A stretch of 64,000 nt of DNA from Hemibagrus wyckioides (lineage: Eukaryota > Chordata > Actinopteri > Siluriformes > Bagridae), in the NCBI RefSeq assembly GCF_019097595.1, contig NC_080710.1:22755780-22819779 (forward strand), written 5' to 3'. Position numbers and translations under genes: made by a program. Positions 20,901 through 33,900 of the stretch are shown one piece after another. The notes beneath the pieces were generated by a model. The model searched no databases. It worked only from the letters and a program-made list of their open reading frames with translations, and was not told the DNA's origin. Positions within the stretch are counted from its first letter, which is position 1. Every line of letters begins with the position of its first letter.

Positions 20901-21640
20901 AAAAAGCAGAGACTTGATGGTGGAGTAATGCTAAGCTACATACATTTACATAAATTAGATACTTTTTGTGTATTGGTCCAAAGGTTCTAGCTGAGTTTGA
21001 CTTAAAACAATCTGAGGAGGAAGTCACACTGAATATTTGCAGGACAAGTTATCTAACAAGGCCACGAAACTGCAACGGCATTCATCTGAGAAATGCTCGT
21101 TTGCTCCTTCCCGTTTATCTAGTGAATGTGTTTGTGGCCCACAAAGTCGTGTGAGTACATGACGTATATGCTCCTGTCCATTGCATTTCGAGTGTAAATT
21201 TAATACTCAAACAGTCATATGTGAGTGGTTATAAGCGCGTGCACCCTTTGAGTGAAACACACATCATTTACCTGAACTTCATTTTCATCTTCATCTGCCT
21301 CGCATTTGAGATGTCAAATTGTGATTCTAAGCTTTGGTATTGCTGGGAAGTAATGTGGTAGTCTTATGTAAGTGAGAAGTGTGTTTTATCAGTCTTGTTG
21401 AAGGTTATTGGTTAGAATTCACATATGGTGTGCATTGATTTAACAATATCTTTTCTATTTAGCGAGATACAAGGATTTGAGAGCGGATCCAGGAGAAGGT
21501 CATTTATTTTATAGTTTGAGATGAGGTTCAACACATACAGCTAAGATTCACCTCTAAACTGTCTTTTCTTTTGTTGTTTTATTTAATTATTATTTCTAGT
21601 TCAGTCCCTTAGTCTAAATAAAGCTTGCCTGCTCTCATTT
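20900..21640 (+). ncRNA. possible two-exon transcript (unverified)
   Basis: Downstream of the promoter-like patch lie: a first-exon candidate ending TCGT|GTGAGTAC (donor at 21151), a pyrimidine-rich acceptor TTTTCTATTTAG with exon 2 starting at 21463, and an AATAAA at 21617-21622. The open frame over exon 1 (20966-21154) has no ATG, so if transcribed the product is more likely a long noncoding RNA than a protein. All parts are weak signals; only their order and spacing make them worth noting. Confidence 0.22.
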
Positions 21641-21649
21641 AGCATTGAA

Positions 21650-23097
21650 AGAAAATGGCATTCTGTGTTAGTCTGCTAGATAAGGTAAAGGGATTTGGCA
21701 ATCATTCCTTTCCTCTTTTCTTTAAACTACTTAAAATCAGGGAGAAAGTCTAGTTAATCGTTTGTTTGATACCAGAAATACAGAACATTTTATATTTGTT
21801 TCATTATTTCATAACTATTTACTATTTCTCAAAATAACTAGCACAGCTCACCATCAGCAGCTGGGGATCCAGGTCTTCCCTGCTGAGAAACATGTAATTA
21901 AAGCTCTCTATCTCACCTCACCCATTGGTGCGTCCCTGAGTTTCAGAAAGGACCAAAAACCTTTTCATGGACAAAAATGCCTTAATTAATGAGAAACAAA
22001 AAGATTAGTTGAATATTGAATATTTAGAACAGCAAATATTTAGCAATGTGTTTACATTTATTATGTTGTAAAAAAGACATATTTTATTTTTAAATAGACA
22101 TAAGACCTAGTTACATCTGATGCCTGAACAATTTTCTCTTTACTGTCCAGGCATAAAGCAGCTCTGATTACAGCTCAGATTTAAAAAAACAAACGTGCTA
22201 AATAGCATATAAAAGTTATTTTGATTTGGATAAATTTATCCCATATTTTGTGTCCATATTTGCATTTTTTTTTGGATAGCACATACTGTGAAATCATGAG
22301 AGGAAAACTTACTGTGTTAATTCATCTGCAGTGGAAACAAATGTTTTCAAAATAACAATAATTTGACCCAGCACTATTTGATGGAAGGCCCTGTCAGTAG
22401 GTCCATTGTGTGGTATTCAAGTTGGTGGAAACTTTGACTTTAACACTTTACTTATGGCTTTTCATAAACTAAATACAGCTAATATGCAAATGTCCATATA
22501 CAGCCTCCTTTAGATCAACCACCATGAGGACTAAATTCACTGGCTTTTGAGAAAAAAAAATGTAATTAAATAAAGAAATGAACTTAGTTTATTTTACTTT
22601 TTTAAATGGGCAAATAACATTCAGAGCTTAGTTAGTTAAGGAAGACATTTGCATTTCTCTGTATGAAATAAGTGGCTCAGCATATTAAACCCTTTATACT
22701 GTTGTCATGCCTAAAAATGGTCTGAAGATAGCATGTTACTTTTAAACGATGAGGTGCTGCTTCAGTGTGTCTTGAAGTACAGACTTGTGCTTTTGGCTCC
22801 TGAGAGATTCATTAGTGTTCATTAGAGCCTCTGGCTGCTGTCAGTGTGCTAATGTCGCCACTGACCAGCAGATAAAATTCCTTTATTCTCCTGATAATTA
22901 CCCTGGCTCTGTCAAAGCCTGATAAGTTCAGCAAGGCATATTTGGACAGTCTCTGAGCCCCACTTAGACCAGTTGCACTTATCTACAAGCCATATTCACA
23001 AATGATCTACCATTAGACAACACTATAAAGCATTTGTGGACTTATATAGTTGTTGATATGCTGAATTGGACTGTTTGAGCTTTGATAGCAACATATC
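21650..23097. other. intergenic, no gene seen
   Basis: AT-rich, with short A and T tracts. No recognisable exon or mobile element. Confidence 0.4.
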
Positions 23098-23105
23098 TTA
23101 TACAC

Positions 23106-23300
23106 CAGGGGTGTCCAATCTTATCCACAAAGGGCCAGTGTGGGTGCAGGTTTTTATACAGAATGGAGCAGGTTTTTCCAGCAGGAGATACACTTGATTC
23201 CACCTGTTTAATCAGTTGATCTTGGCTTTCAGTAGACTCAGTTGTGGCTTCTGCCTGGTTGGAATGAAAACCTGCACCCACACTGGCTTGAACACCCCTG
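23106..23300. mobile_element. hAT-type nonautonomous element (MITE)
   Basis: A 195-bp element whose ends are inverted repeats: left CAGGGGTGTCCAATC, right TTGAACACCCCTG. Further in, CAGTGTGGGTGCAGGTTTT faces AAAACCTGCACCCACACTGG, giving a long imperfect palindrome able to fold as a stem-loop. CAGGGGTG ends are typical of hAT superfamily elements. The flanks TTATACAC (23098-23105) and TTATAAAC (23302-23309) match at 7 of 8 positions and may be the 8-bp target duplication, one base off the right end. No coding capacity; the small open frame inside is chance. Confidence 0.8.
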
Positions 23301-23306
23301 ATTATA

Positions 23307-23670
23307 AACTATATGGCCAAATACTTATGGAAACCTGACCTTAAGACTCATGAGCTTTTTGAACATCCAATTCCAGATTCTTACGTTATAATAATCTTCA
23401 CTCTTCTGGGAAGGCTTTCCACTAGATTCTTGAGTGTGGCTCTGTAGATTTACCCAATTATTACCCAGCATTGAGGTCAAACACAGATATTGGGCAAAAA
23501 AGCCTGCAGTGCATTTGCCATTCAGGCAAGGTACAGGTTTGCCAAGGTTGTGATGTCATCATGGACCTCACTTTGTTTCACAGGGTCATGGAACAGGTTT
23601 GGGACTGATTGTTTGAGTGACGGGAGATTATAATGCTACAGCATACAAAAACATTATATACAATTGTGTG
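23307..23670 (-). mobile_element. old Tc1-derived remnant
   Basis: Starts ACTATATGGCCAAATACTTA right after the hAT element. It carries eroded wording of the short fish Tc1 derivative (ACTCTTCTGGGAAGGCTTTC, ATGGACCTCACTTTG, CAGGGTCATGGAACAGGTTT, TAATGCTACAGCAT). No open frame is left. Its degree of decay is similar to the copies at 10.3 and 26.2 kb. Confidence 0.7.
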
Positions 23671-26190
23671 CTTTTAATTTAGTGGCAGTGTTTTGGGGGA
23701 AAGTACACATATTGGTGTAATGATCAGGTTAATGATCATACGAAAAGTAATACTTCTTGTGAGGTGAGATGATTCTGTGTGGAATGAGTGGTTTAAAGTA
23801 CAATGCTGAGCAGTAGCATAGTTGAATGTGTGTGTTTTTTTTTTTAAGTTGCCATCAAGGCAGTGTTAATTCCATGCTAACTCCCACTGAACAGATGGCT
23901 GCTGCTCAGGGAATTAGATGTACTCACTAAGAACACCAGCAAACACTAACATGATATATATCAACAGACACCGTGTATGTTTGTGAGAGTGTAAGTGTGT
24001 ACATATATTAGTAAGACTGAAGATCCATGCACACAAGCAAAACAAAAATGGGCAGGGTATGAGCAACTCCATTTATCTCTATTACATCCATTCCACCAAA
24101 ATGATTCACCTTCTGGTTCTTAGCTAGTGCTGGGCTTCTGAACTCACACCTGTTGCAAAATGGCCATGAGTTTCCACAAATTTAAGAAACTAATGGTGCC
24201 TTTAAAGGTTTGGTTTCTGTGTGTTGCTTACATAGAAACAGTTGAGATGTTGGGAAAGGAGCAATGGTTGATGGAGCAATGGTTGTAGATCAGCCACACA
24301 CTCAACACACAGTTTGTCTTAATCATGGATCAGTAGCAGCAGCAGCAAGGGTATCTGCCCCTGCAACCTTCTAACAACGTTTCTACTTCCTTTACAAGTA
24401 AACAAGCAAACAAATGAGTTTTTCTAAATTAAACAAAAACAGATAAATTATCATTGTTTTTTTACAAATTTAGCCCTACAGACATGTGCACTTGCAATCT
24501 ATTTTTACTGTTCTTGGCTAATAATGGTTAACAATTAGCTTGCTAACAATTAGCATATTATATGTTGATCAAATAGAGGCAAATTATCATCAAATTATTT
24601 TTCCATATATCTGTCAGGCCTTCCACACTCACCAGCTTTCACAAGCTTTCGTTAGGGAATCTCATACAATATGGTTAATGTGTTTTTCTATGATGATGAT
24701 AAAATAACTATGTGACTGAGAACACTGAATCACAGTAAGTATAGTGCATATCAAACATGTATTTAACCTCTTTGTTTGATTACATGTTATACTTACACAT
24801 CTGACATACCTGTGTGAATACTGTGTACAGGCAAGGTTTTCGATTTAAAAAATCGTGGCTGTAAAAGTTCATGCATAGCTGCTTCTCTCTTTTCCATTGT
24901 GCAACAGTGCTCAGAGGTAAATGGCTTGAGTAATTGGATAGATTAGATTGACAGAATAAGGAGGAAAGCATGCAGTGGAATAAAACGGCAAAGGTAAAGT
25001 GTTTTTCCTGGTCAATACCACAGGATTTTCTCACAAAGAAAGCAGACACATTACAGCCAGTTAATTTTAGCTTATCAGATACGAGCTACAAATCTCCAAA
25101 TTCCCTGAACTTGGGGAGAAATCTCATAAATATCCAAGGTAATCAATAGATTTTTTCAAATGAGGTTTGCTTTGACACTGTTTTTTCTCTCTCTTTGTCT
25201 GAATAAAGAAAACCAATAGAATTGACTTCATTTCTGCTAGCCTATTTTGTGAAACTTAACAGTTCTATCTGAAGGTACAGAACCTCATTCAGGATGCACT
25301 GTGGTGTTACCTAAGTGGAATGTTTAAGCAGGGAATCTAAACTCGCCAATCAACAAATGATGAATTGCACAATTTGAGTGAACTTGAGGAACAACATTGA
25401 TCCTAATTCTGGTGTTCTATACATTCTAACTAGTCACGATTTTCTTGCTGTTTTTACCTAAGTAAATACGTAGCAAATACAAACGGTCTGCTGGTGTAGT
25501 GCCTCTAGTAGAAGCAACATGATGGACGTTATAGTAATATGCTGAAGTCTGAAGTGTAATGCATTCCTGAGTTTGAGTGCTGTTATGTGATGCAAGTATG
25601 AGTGCTATTGTAATGAACAGTTCCACTCATCTTTTTAAATGACGGGAAATAAATCCGATAAAGCCAGAAAAAGTTATTTAAAACTTTGTGATGGTGTTGT
25701 AAACAGGGTCCAGTATATCAGCAATCAAAAAATTCAGATTCATTAATCAGACCTGTTGTCCAGATTCATTTTAGCTGAGAAAATCACTCCATATTCATTC
25801 CGCTTTTGAAAAAAGAGACTTTGTCAGTCAGATGAGGTGAGTTAAAATGTCACTTTGCCATGGCAACAGTGAGGATAGTAGGAGCAGGCTGAAAGGTTGA
25901 GCCATGGAGATAAACATTCTTACTGCCTTGGTCATCAAGAGCTCCTCACTTTCTTCCTAAATAACCAATATGAGCGGTTTCACATTGGTTTTGTGAGTCA
26001 CCATTAATTTTATTCCTCCCATCTTCTGCATTCTAAATGCATTACACATAAGATCAGTGTTTGATTACATGAGGACGGTCTACATCAGAGCATCTTTCTC
26101 AGTACAATACGATATTGTTTAAAAATCATCTGTTAAAACCTCTGAGTTGGCAGGGGTTTGTTAGGGTATTACCTTCTTTAAAACATGTAA
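23671..26190. other. intergenic, no gene seen
   Basis: AT-rich DNA without recognisable exon, RNA gene or element on either strand. Minus-strand open frames of 66-89 codons have no supporting motif. Confidence 0.4.
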
Positions 26191-26194
26191 GGCA

Positions 26195-26475
26195 ATACTT
26201 TTTGAATAGATGTAGACTTTTGCTCAGGCTTTGCAGTAGATTTTGGAGCATGACTGTGGAGATATGCCCATTCAGCCACAAGAGCATTAGAGAGATAAGG
26301 CCTGTGGTACAGTCAAGGGTTCAAGTTCAACTTGGGAAGTTCAACTTTAGTGGGGCTGAGGTCAGGGCTTTGTGTAGGACAGTTCTACAGTTCTTTCATT
26401 ATGGCAAGCAAGCCATGTCTTCATGGTCCTTACTTTTTTTGCACAGGGTTATTGTCATGCTGTGGCAACAGTCAG
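26195..26475 (-). mobile_element. old Tc1-derived remnant
   Basis: TTTTGGAGCATGACTGTGGA, GCCCATTCAGCCACAAGAGC, GAGGTCAGGGCTTTGTG and TCTTCATGGTCCTTAC correspond to the transposase 3' half of the same short Tc1 derivative as at 10318. They are in the same orientation but lack the terminal repeats. Decayed. Confidence 0.65.
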
Positions 26476-26479
26476 ATAT

Positions 26480-28440
26480 ATTAGTAGACTGCCTGCCTTT
26501 ATTTCCTACCTCCTCAAAATAATACAGCTTTAGCAAGCTTACAAAATACCTGAGGTGATAATCAGCTAATGTTAGCTAAGTTGAGTTAAATAACCTGTCT
26601 GCCTTTGGTGTGGGTGATTTAACCTTCTGTAATGTTGTAGCACAAGACAAGACTTTAACCCAAGAGAATACGCATCAGGATGTTTTCTGTCTAGTTTACT
26701 TTTAATGCATCCAGATAACTTCACCTCTCCTTAGTTCACATTTCTTCTGGCTCGTGGTGCAGCATGAAAGTTCAGTGAAACTCAGAATAATGTACACAGT
26801 AAAGAATGTTCTGGGACAACGTATTGAACATAGATCTTTTATTGAAACTAGATCCGTGCATTGTAGAGACAGCAAGTGGGGATGTGAATGTTAAGAGAGA
26901 GCCAGAGTCAAATAATTCTATTTAGGGGCATAATATAATGTGTGTTATTATTAAAGTCATTCATATTCAGTAAAAATAAACCCAACAAATAATCTCAGAT
27001 TGTTGCATTTCATTTTCACTGCTACTATGTCTATGCTTACTCTTTGTCAACAACTCATGGAAATAACTTGGCCGGAGGAATACAAGAGCAGTCTAAACAA
27101 GGCAAGTTTTAAAGTAATAGCTAATTAAGCCTCTTTTTCAGTGTCTCACATCATTTAGCTCATTTAGCTCAACTTGTGGAGTTCGTTTCAACAAATGATT
27201 GTAAGCTGCTGGCACTTAACAGTTTCACTGACACGTGTGATAAGAGTTGACTCTTTTGGCTCTCAAACAGCTCATTATTTTTCAGCTCAACCAGACATAA
27301 TTTGAAATGACCAATGATTGTTCTTCTTTGCTTGAAATTACAAGTACACATTAACAATTACTCTACCTTCTGTATAACATCATGGATGTGAAGAAAAGAA
27401 TTCCACTGTGCTGTGATGTACGTGTGGTGATCATAAAGGCGGCGGCTTAATTTAATTTAATCTATTTACATAATTCTTAAATTAGAAAGGCAATAGAACT
27501 ATGCATTGAAAAATATAGTACATGTACAGTAATATAACTGTGCTCAATGTGTCTGTGGTTCTGGTTCATTAAGAAGACACATTTAGATTATTGACCGATA
27601 GCCTCTCCTAATACATTGAATCATCTGTATACAGTAAGTCTTCGATTATCCCCATAGCAGGTGGACCCTCCCTTTTACACCTCATTTGTACAACTGACAT
27701 AGCTGAGAGTCAAATGCATCTCATTGTACACATTAATGAACAGTTCAGATTTTAAAAATATCCCAGGCATTTTACATTCACCTCAAAGAGCCAACTAAAA
27801 AAACTCACTTGAACAACAAAAGGACATGCATTCGTGATCTTTCTCCTTTGTGGGTGATTCAGACATTCCCTTTTTTTTTATTTCTCCTTGATTTGTATGG
27901 CTGTTCACAAAATTGTGAATGAGTAGAATGTAGTGGCCACTATGCTGCAACAGGGAACCAATGCTTCTGAACTAATGTGTTTATCATTTACTATTTAAAT
28001 ACTTCCTTCGTTTTCTGTGGACAGAATGGACACATTCAGTTCGGACAGAGAGATTAGGTGAGGCTTAAATTCACATCTGCACCATTAGATAAACTTAGTG
28101 GCACTTCTGTTTTGCTCTACCAAATGGTGGCATGCTGTCTTTGGCATCATTTCATTGTTCATGCTGCTTTTTCTAGTTGGTGGTGAATCTACTATGGTCC
28201 TTGTTTGTGCCCATGGGTTTCATGTCAATGCTTTCCCATATTGATGACATCTGTGATGCTTTCAGGAGTTTTCTGTTTTCTGCACTATTTTTGTTATGGC
28301 TGGCCAATAGCGCATTCCTCTTAATGCCTATGAAAAAAACAAAACAATGCATCTTAAGCTGGTGCAACCAATTCCAGATGTTGCTAATGGGAATTTCACC
28401 CAAACCAGCTTCCAAAGTTTAATGGAGCTGGTACTCTACA
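26480..28440. other. intergenic, no gene seen
   Basis: AT-rich. A minus-strand open frame at 28173-28415 (80 codons, WNWLHQLKMHCFVFFIG...) is matched by an equally long frame on the other strand and has no recognisable motif. I do not call a gene. Confidence 0.35.
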
Positions 28441-28446
28441 GATTAC

Positions 28447-28530
28447 ACCGAATAATTTCAATTTAATTTATTTGTATAGCCATTTTTAACAGTGGAAATT
28501 GTCACAAAGGAATAGAAAACAATTATGAAG
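28447..28530 (-). repeat. fish retroelement 3'-tail fragment
   Basis: TTCAATTTAATTTATTTGTA then TAGCCATTTTTAACAGTGGA is the reverse complement of the widespread tail that reads ...CCACTGTTAAAA-GCGCTATACAAATAAATTGAA. It is present in the opposite orientation at 48755-48850. Confidence 0.65.
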
Positions 28531-29790
28531 TTTAAAATTAATTTATGTTTATTTCTGATCAGCAATTTGTTTTGCTCTGCAGCACCAACATTTAAGCCAT
28601 ATATAGATACCTGTTTCTATGTTTTTATGATGGGGCACATTATCTAGTGCAAATGCTGATGCTGACCCTCATAATTTTGGGAACACTGTCTTGCACATAA
28701 AGGAGTTACTTTCCTTTGACCAGCAGAGGCAGATGATTTTACACACTGAACATCTCTGCCATATAGTGTTTCTTAATTTCTAATTTTCTCTTTAACCCAC
28801 ATACAGATGCTTTCATGCCCACAACTGGTTCTGTTCTCTGACAACAAAAAGAGAGGAAAGACATACAGTGTGGTTGTCATGTGCTGTCAGCTTCAAAATT
28901 AACGGTGTGAACCTTCAGTCTGTCATCTGCTGTCTGCTCAGTGTTGTCCATTTTTTTGTCATAACTTTGCGTTATAGTCATTCATATTTGTTAACAATCA
29001 TAAGCCCTTGGGGGGTTTAAAGAAACTTCCTTTGGGCCATGACCCTAAAAGCAGAGTGGAGTGTGAAACAATAAGCAGTTGAATTTTGCTCACATATGAC
29101 AATCCTCCAAGCTGACACTACACTGACTAATAAACTGTATCCCTTCTCATCACCAATGTTTGTACAATCTCTTGCCTTGCAAAAACAATATTCAAAGCTA
29201 ATGACCAAGAGCTCATGATCTCTCTCTTAGATGGAAAATAGACAAACATCTTTGTGGAGGCTACACAATTCTTTCCTTCTATATATGGAAATATAAGTTC
29301 AATCACCTGACAACAGTCTGATGTGTAGGTAAAACGCTAACTAACACTATAGGTGGTAAAAATCTTCTCAAATATTAATTGCATAAACAAATCCATGTGA
29401 ATAGCCTAAGCCCATATAGCATATCATGAAACAAAACAATAGCAGCATATAGAAGAAAAAACTTTTGATCTCTGTGTTTAGGTTCAATTAATTACAAAAC
29501 TAAGTGATGTTTATGACTGAGATGAATGCTACATCTCAGGCCAGTACAACATTCTTAAAAAGAACAAGCTATCTGCCCTCTTCAGCATACATGAGCCCAC
29601 AGATGCCTATGAATGGCCAGCGTTATTGTTTCTGAAAGTGAAAAGAGAGTATGCCTTCCCTCCCACCTGAAGAGCATAGCCAATTTGCTCTGTTGAAGTG
29701 GCATCCTCAAAAATCAATGACGAGTACATTTCCTTTCTTTAATTTAGATGCAATTTCATGGATTGTTCATAAGATTAACATTTAGCTCCT
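28531..29790. other. intergenic, faint repeat fragment
   Basis: No gene seen. AGAGAGTATGCCTTCCCTCC with AGCATAGCCAATT at 29645-29690 matches part of the repeat at 35229-35640 and is probably an eroded copy of it. Confidence 0.4.
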
Positions 29791-29807
29791 GTTTTACCCA
29801 ACATTAG

Positions 29808-29885
29808 CAAAGTGGTTAGCTCCTCAGAGTTACAGAGCTGCTGGCTTAATCCTGAGCTTAGGTTACTGTCTGTTCTGAATCTATA
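29808..29885 (+). repeat. tRNA-derived SINE fragment
   Basis: AAAGTGGTTAGCTCCTCAGA, GAGCTGCTGGCTTAATCCTG and AGCTTAGGTTACTGTCTGTTC correspond to the head of the fish SINE that appears in reverse at 34180-34412 (TTACTGCCCATTCACA side). B-box-like GCTTAATCC. 3' part missing. Confidence 0.55.
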
Positions 29886-30154
29886 ATTAAGGGGGGTACA
29901 ATGTCTCTTCAAAACAGGGTTTTCGAAAATAACTTGATATCCACCGTAGTAGAAGTCAAAGGTCTCTTAAAGTATTTGACTTTTTCTCAAAGTCAATTTG
30001 CCTTCAAGTACAACTAAGTCACCTGCAAAGAGCTAAATAAAAGATTTATAAAGGCTGTCACAGCAGCTAATGGTGCAAGCTGACTTGCGAACATCTGCTT
30101 TCCCTTTTCTAAGCTGAGAATAGGGACAATTTTCAGGCACAGGTTTACAGAGAT

Positions 30155-30215
30155 GCTCGGCTGCTGCTGCTGCTATATAAGGGCAAATACATCAGAGCAC
30201 AGCTGAATCAGACTG
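30155..30215 (+). promoter_or_regulatory. possible TATA promoter
   Basis: GCTGCTGCTGCTGCTATATAAGGG holds a near-consensus TATA box (TATATAAG from 30174), with pyrimidine/purine TCAGACT about 30 bases further on as a possible initiator. No coding exon follows within reach, so this may be chance. Low confidence. Confidence 0.18.
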
Positions 30216-30974
30216 CAGGCTCAATCAAAAGGGTCAGATCAAACCTGGTCTGACTGTTCAGATCCACAAAAGGTTATAGCCTTTTATTGACCTTTCCCTG
30301 TCTTTCATCCCAGTTTCTTATTTCAAGTCTAAAAGCTTCAAAGAACTTGGTAACAATATGAAAACAAGTGTACAAGTGTTTACAATTAGTTGTAATAAAA
30401 GCACAGATATTGAGCAATGCTTTATTGTATTAATTGTCTTGTTTTGTTTTAATTGTCTCTTATGCTACACAGTGGTACTGCTATTGGGCAATTATTCAAT
30501 CTTATATTTTCACTGAGGGTGAACGTGCTATTCCTGTGGGTAGGAGTGATAGGGCAAACATCTGGCTTTTTTTTGTATATAAATTAGTCTGGTGGATGAG
30601 ACTTGGCATCCATACTTCATTTCATATTAGCCCTAAGACTTGATCAGTGAGTGTTCATTCTCTGCGGTGCTCCTCTTTCAGTCTGATTATCTATTTTAGC
30701 ACACATGTAATTATTGCTGATATAAAAGAGAAACCACTCTTTGATTTTTTGTCCTTGGGAAACTTGCTTATGCTTACTAAAAGCATAAAAATTCATTAAG
30801 ATCATAAGTGGGCAAAATGTCACAGCAGGCCATAACTGAAATGGAGCCATGGACATGGGTAGTGGACATCAACCAGGTCCACATGTAACCAGGTATGTGC
30901 ATGATGAGTTGGAAGTTTATTGAGTGAAAAAAATATGGTGCTGACTATTTAGCTGTGCTTTTTCCATTAATGCT

Positions 30975-33900
30975 GTTGAGTACACCAGTATGAACTGCTA
31001 CTTCCAAGACAAACACATCTGACATGGATACTATGATCCCACTGCTAACAACATCTAACTTGCCAGCTGAGAACATTCCATCAAATAAAAAGATAGACAG
31101 ATGGGAGTGCTTCCTGTTTCAACTCATTGGCTTCCACATAAGCATCACAGTGCAACACAATGCAGTGCTGCTCCTTCATAAACCTGGACGTGGGGAATGT
31201 TGTTTAGTTAATCTAACAACCCCTCTCCTCCCAGCCTCTTGGCAACAAGCCTGGCAGTAGGATGCCTAATGTAAGCATATTTACAGCATATGTAACAAAG
31301 TTGGCTATATCTGACAGCAATGTCCAGGAGGAAGGCAACCCATAGCCCTTTAAACTAGATTTTCCTAGATCATTACATCACATCAAAGTGTGAAAGTGAG
31401 AAAATGGTTAGACCATCCAACACACAGGTTATGCTGGGTTTTTTTTTTTACTTCTCTGTGGCTCAGAGTAAGGTTCCATCAAATTTGAAAGTTCTTGTTA
31501 AAGATTAGTATTAAGTAGCTGAGAATGCACTAGAATCTAGTAAAATCAGGAAGTAGAAAGGCAGCCATTATCTTTGTGGGTGGCCTGTATTTTGTTTGTT
31601 AAAGAAGTTAGTTTCTCTGTTTTGTTGCCAAGGCAGCTGCAGGTGTGCATAAGGTTTGGACAAGATTTCTGATGTTGTGAGGGACAGGATGATTGACTAA
31701 ACATGCAGGTTCCTGTTAGGATGGGGGTGCACTTGACACTGGTGGAATATTGTGCTTCTGGGGAGGTGCAGCTAATGAGAGAGACATTTTGCAATGTAGT
31801 TTCTCCAAAGCTGGAATGCTTGAGAAAACAGGAGAGAATTACTGGAGCAGACCGAGTATTTGTTTTGCTTATCTGCCAAGTAAGCAGAGAAGACTTTTGC
31901 TGTGTCTGCTGCTCTTTCTTTTGTGGTGAATTGCTGGATAAAGCCTGATCTTAATGTTCTTTTAAAAATAAAAAGCCTTTTAAATATATAATTTGTGCTA
32001 GTAAAGTGGAGATGAGTGTATGGTGATGTTTCAGTGATGTTTATCATTTCATGTTGTGGCCTGGGATCCTTAAAAAATGGGGGAAGACTTCTGGGGCATG
32101 CCATACATAATTTGTGACATAATTTATTTTGGCATTGTCAGCAGGATCCCTTACCACATAGCACAGCCATGATGCACAGTGGAGGAAGTTCCAGTGAAGT
32201 AAGCACAGCAAGTCCTTCAGTAATTAACTGTGGTACTGTCTTGTTTTATGGGGAGTCCGTGGATACCCAAGTTTTCTGGGGAATGTAGCCAAACTAAAGG
32301 TAAGGAATGGTAGATGCAGATTAAGGCTTTGTAGACACATAGATGATTTACTTTTGGGAGCTTTAGAGTAAGAACCCAACAGGGAGTGGCACACTCAGAC
32401 AATTATTAAAGCTGATTTTATAACTAAAATGAATTTGTGGTAAGACAGTGACTTTAGCCCAATTGTGTTCATTTTTTTTCTTAAGAGTAGGCAGCAAGAA
32501 GAAGAAAGTGTACAGCTTTCATTCCCAGTGCCTGTGAGCTTTTTTACAAATGGCAAGAACAAGAGCCTGATGGCTCAGTACAGGACAAGACTATGGCATG
32601 CAATCAGCTGATCCTGGGCCTGAAGGCTTGTCCTATTTGAGAGAAATGCAGTGGCTCATCCATTGACAGCCTGATCTCACCTTTTCAGTGATCATGTGTT
32701 TCAAGTGTTAGAGGCAGATTACCAAGAGAAGAAATGTGGGAAGGTCATCCATCGTCATCACGTTGCAGGTGATTTGGGGCAGAGGAAATAGGTGTTCAAA
32801 AGAGCGGTATACATGGAGGTGCAGGAACACATTTTTCCACCTAGTAAGAATTTGGAAGATGAAAAGATGTTAGTTGTGTCCAGTCAAATCACTAATGCCA
32901 GACTGAGAAGGAAGGCCCTGTCAAGGGACCAGTCTTTTCCAGGGTGAACAACCAAGTCTAGTTGGATTTCAAATAACTGTGTCCTTTACAGCTAATGGAG
33001 AATTGAAGTGAGGCTCCATGATTTGTAGTAGAATTGCACAAGATGAAAGGTGAAACATACTGAGTTAGATCACATCCAGTGTGATTGTGGCCGTTGCAGC
33101 TGATGATGAGGTCTTTGAGCAAACAGATGTTTCAAGAGTTGTGGCAGCCCCTGACCATGAAAGGTCTAAGACAAATCCTCCATCTCCTTTTCCAAAGTTG
33201 AGGAGTTTATTACAGAACATGCTAAACAGTGGGTAAATTGAGAAATCTCTAGTCCTTAAGTCATTCCTATAGTCCTTGTAAAGAAAAAAAGATGGATCTT
33301 TGCAGTTTTGCAGACCTGACCCATAGGATGCTTTCCGCTGCCAAGAATTGCAGATCAGTCTAATCCAATCAGTCTAAAGCAATTTCACAATAGATTTTGT
33401 GAGAGATTACTGGAAAGAAGAAGTAGAACCTGTTGCGACAGAAAAGATAGCTTTTACTACTACATTGGGCTTATTGAATAGATGCCTTTTGGGCTTGCTA
33501 ATACTACAGCTATCCACCAATTGAGGCAGAAGTCCTTTGGTAAATTATCCCTTTCTGATTTGTATACACAATATATTTTGTATGCAAAATTATTATTTTT
33601 TGTTTGTTTGATTGTTTGTTTTTTAGCTGGGGTTCTAGAAGCTGTGGAAGCATGGCCTGAAGTTACAACTTCACAAATGCAAGCTCTTTCTTGCAGGTTC
33701 AATATATAGGACATATGGTAAGGATGCTTAAATATCCACTGACCCAGAAAAAAACTGCAGTACTAGAGATGTGGCCCTGCCCAAAGACTGGAGGAAGTCA
33801 GATTCTTTTGGGGTTTTGGGCTATAGACATATAGACGTTTTATCTTAGGTTTTGCCAAGACAGCAGTTCCACTTTCAGGGCCTCCTGTGTGCTAGAACTG

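Noticed and set aside
28173..28422. Overlapping 80-codon frames on both strands
   Set aside because: No motif, no splice context, both strands equally open; most likely chance.
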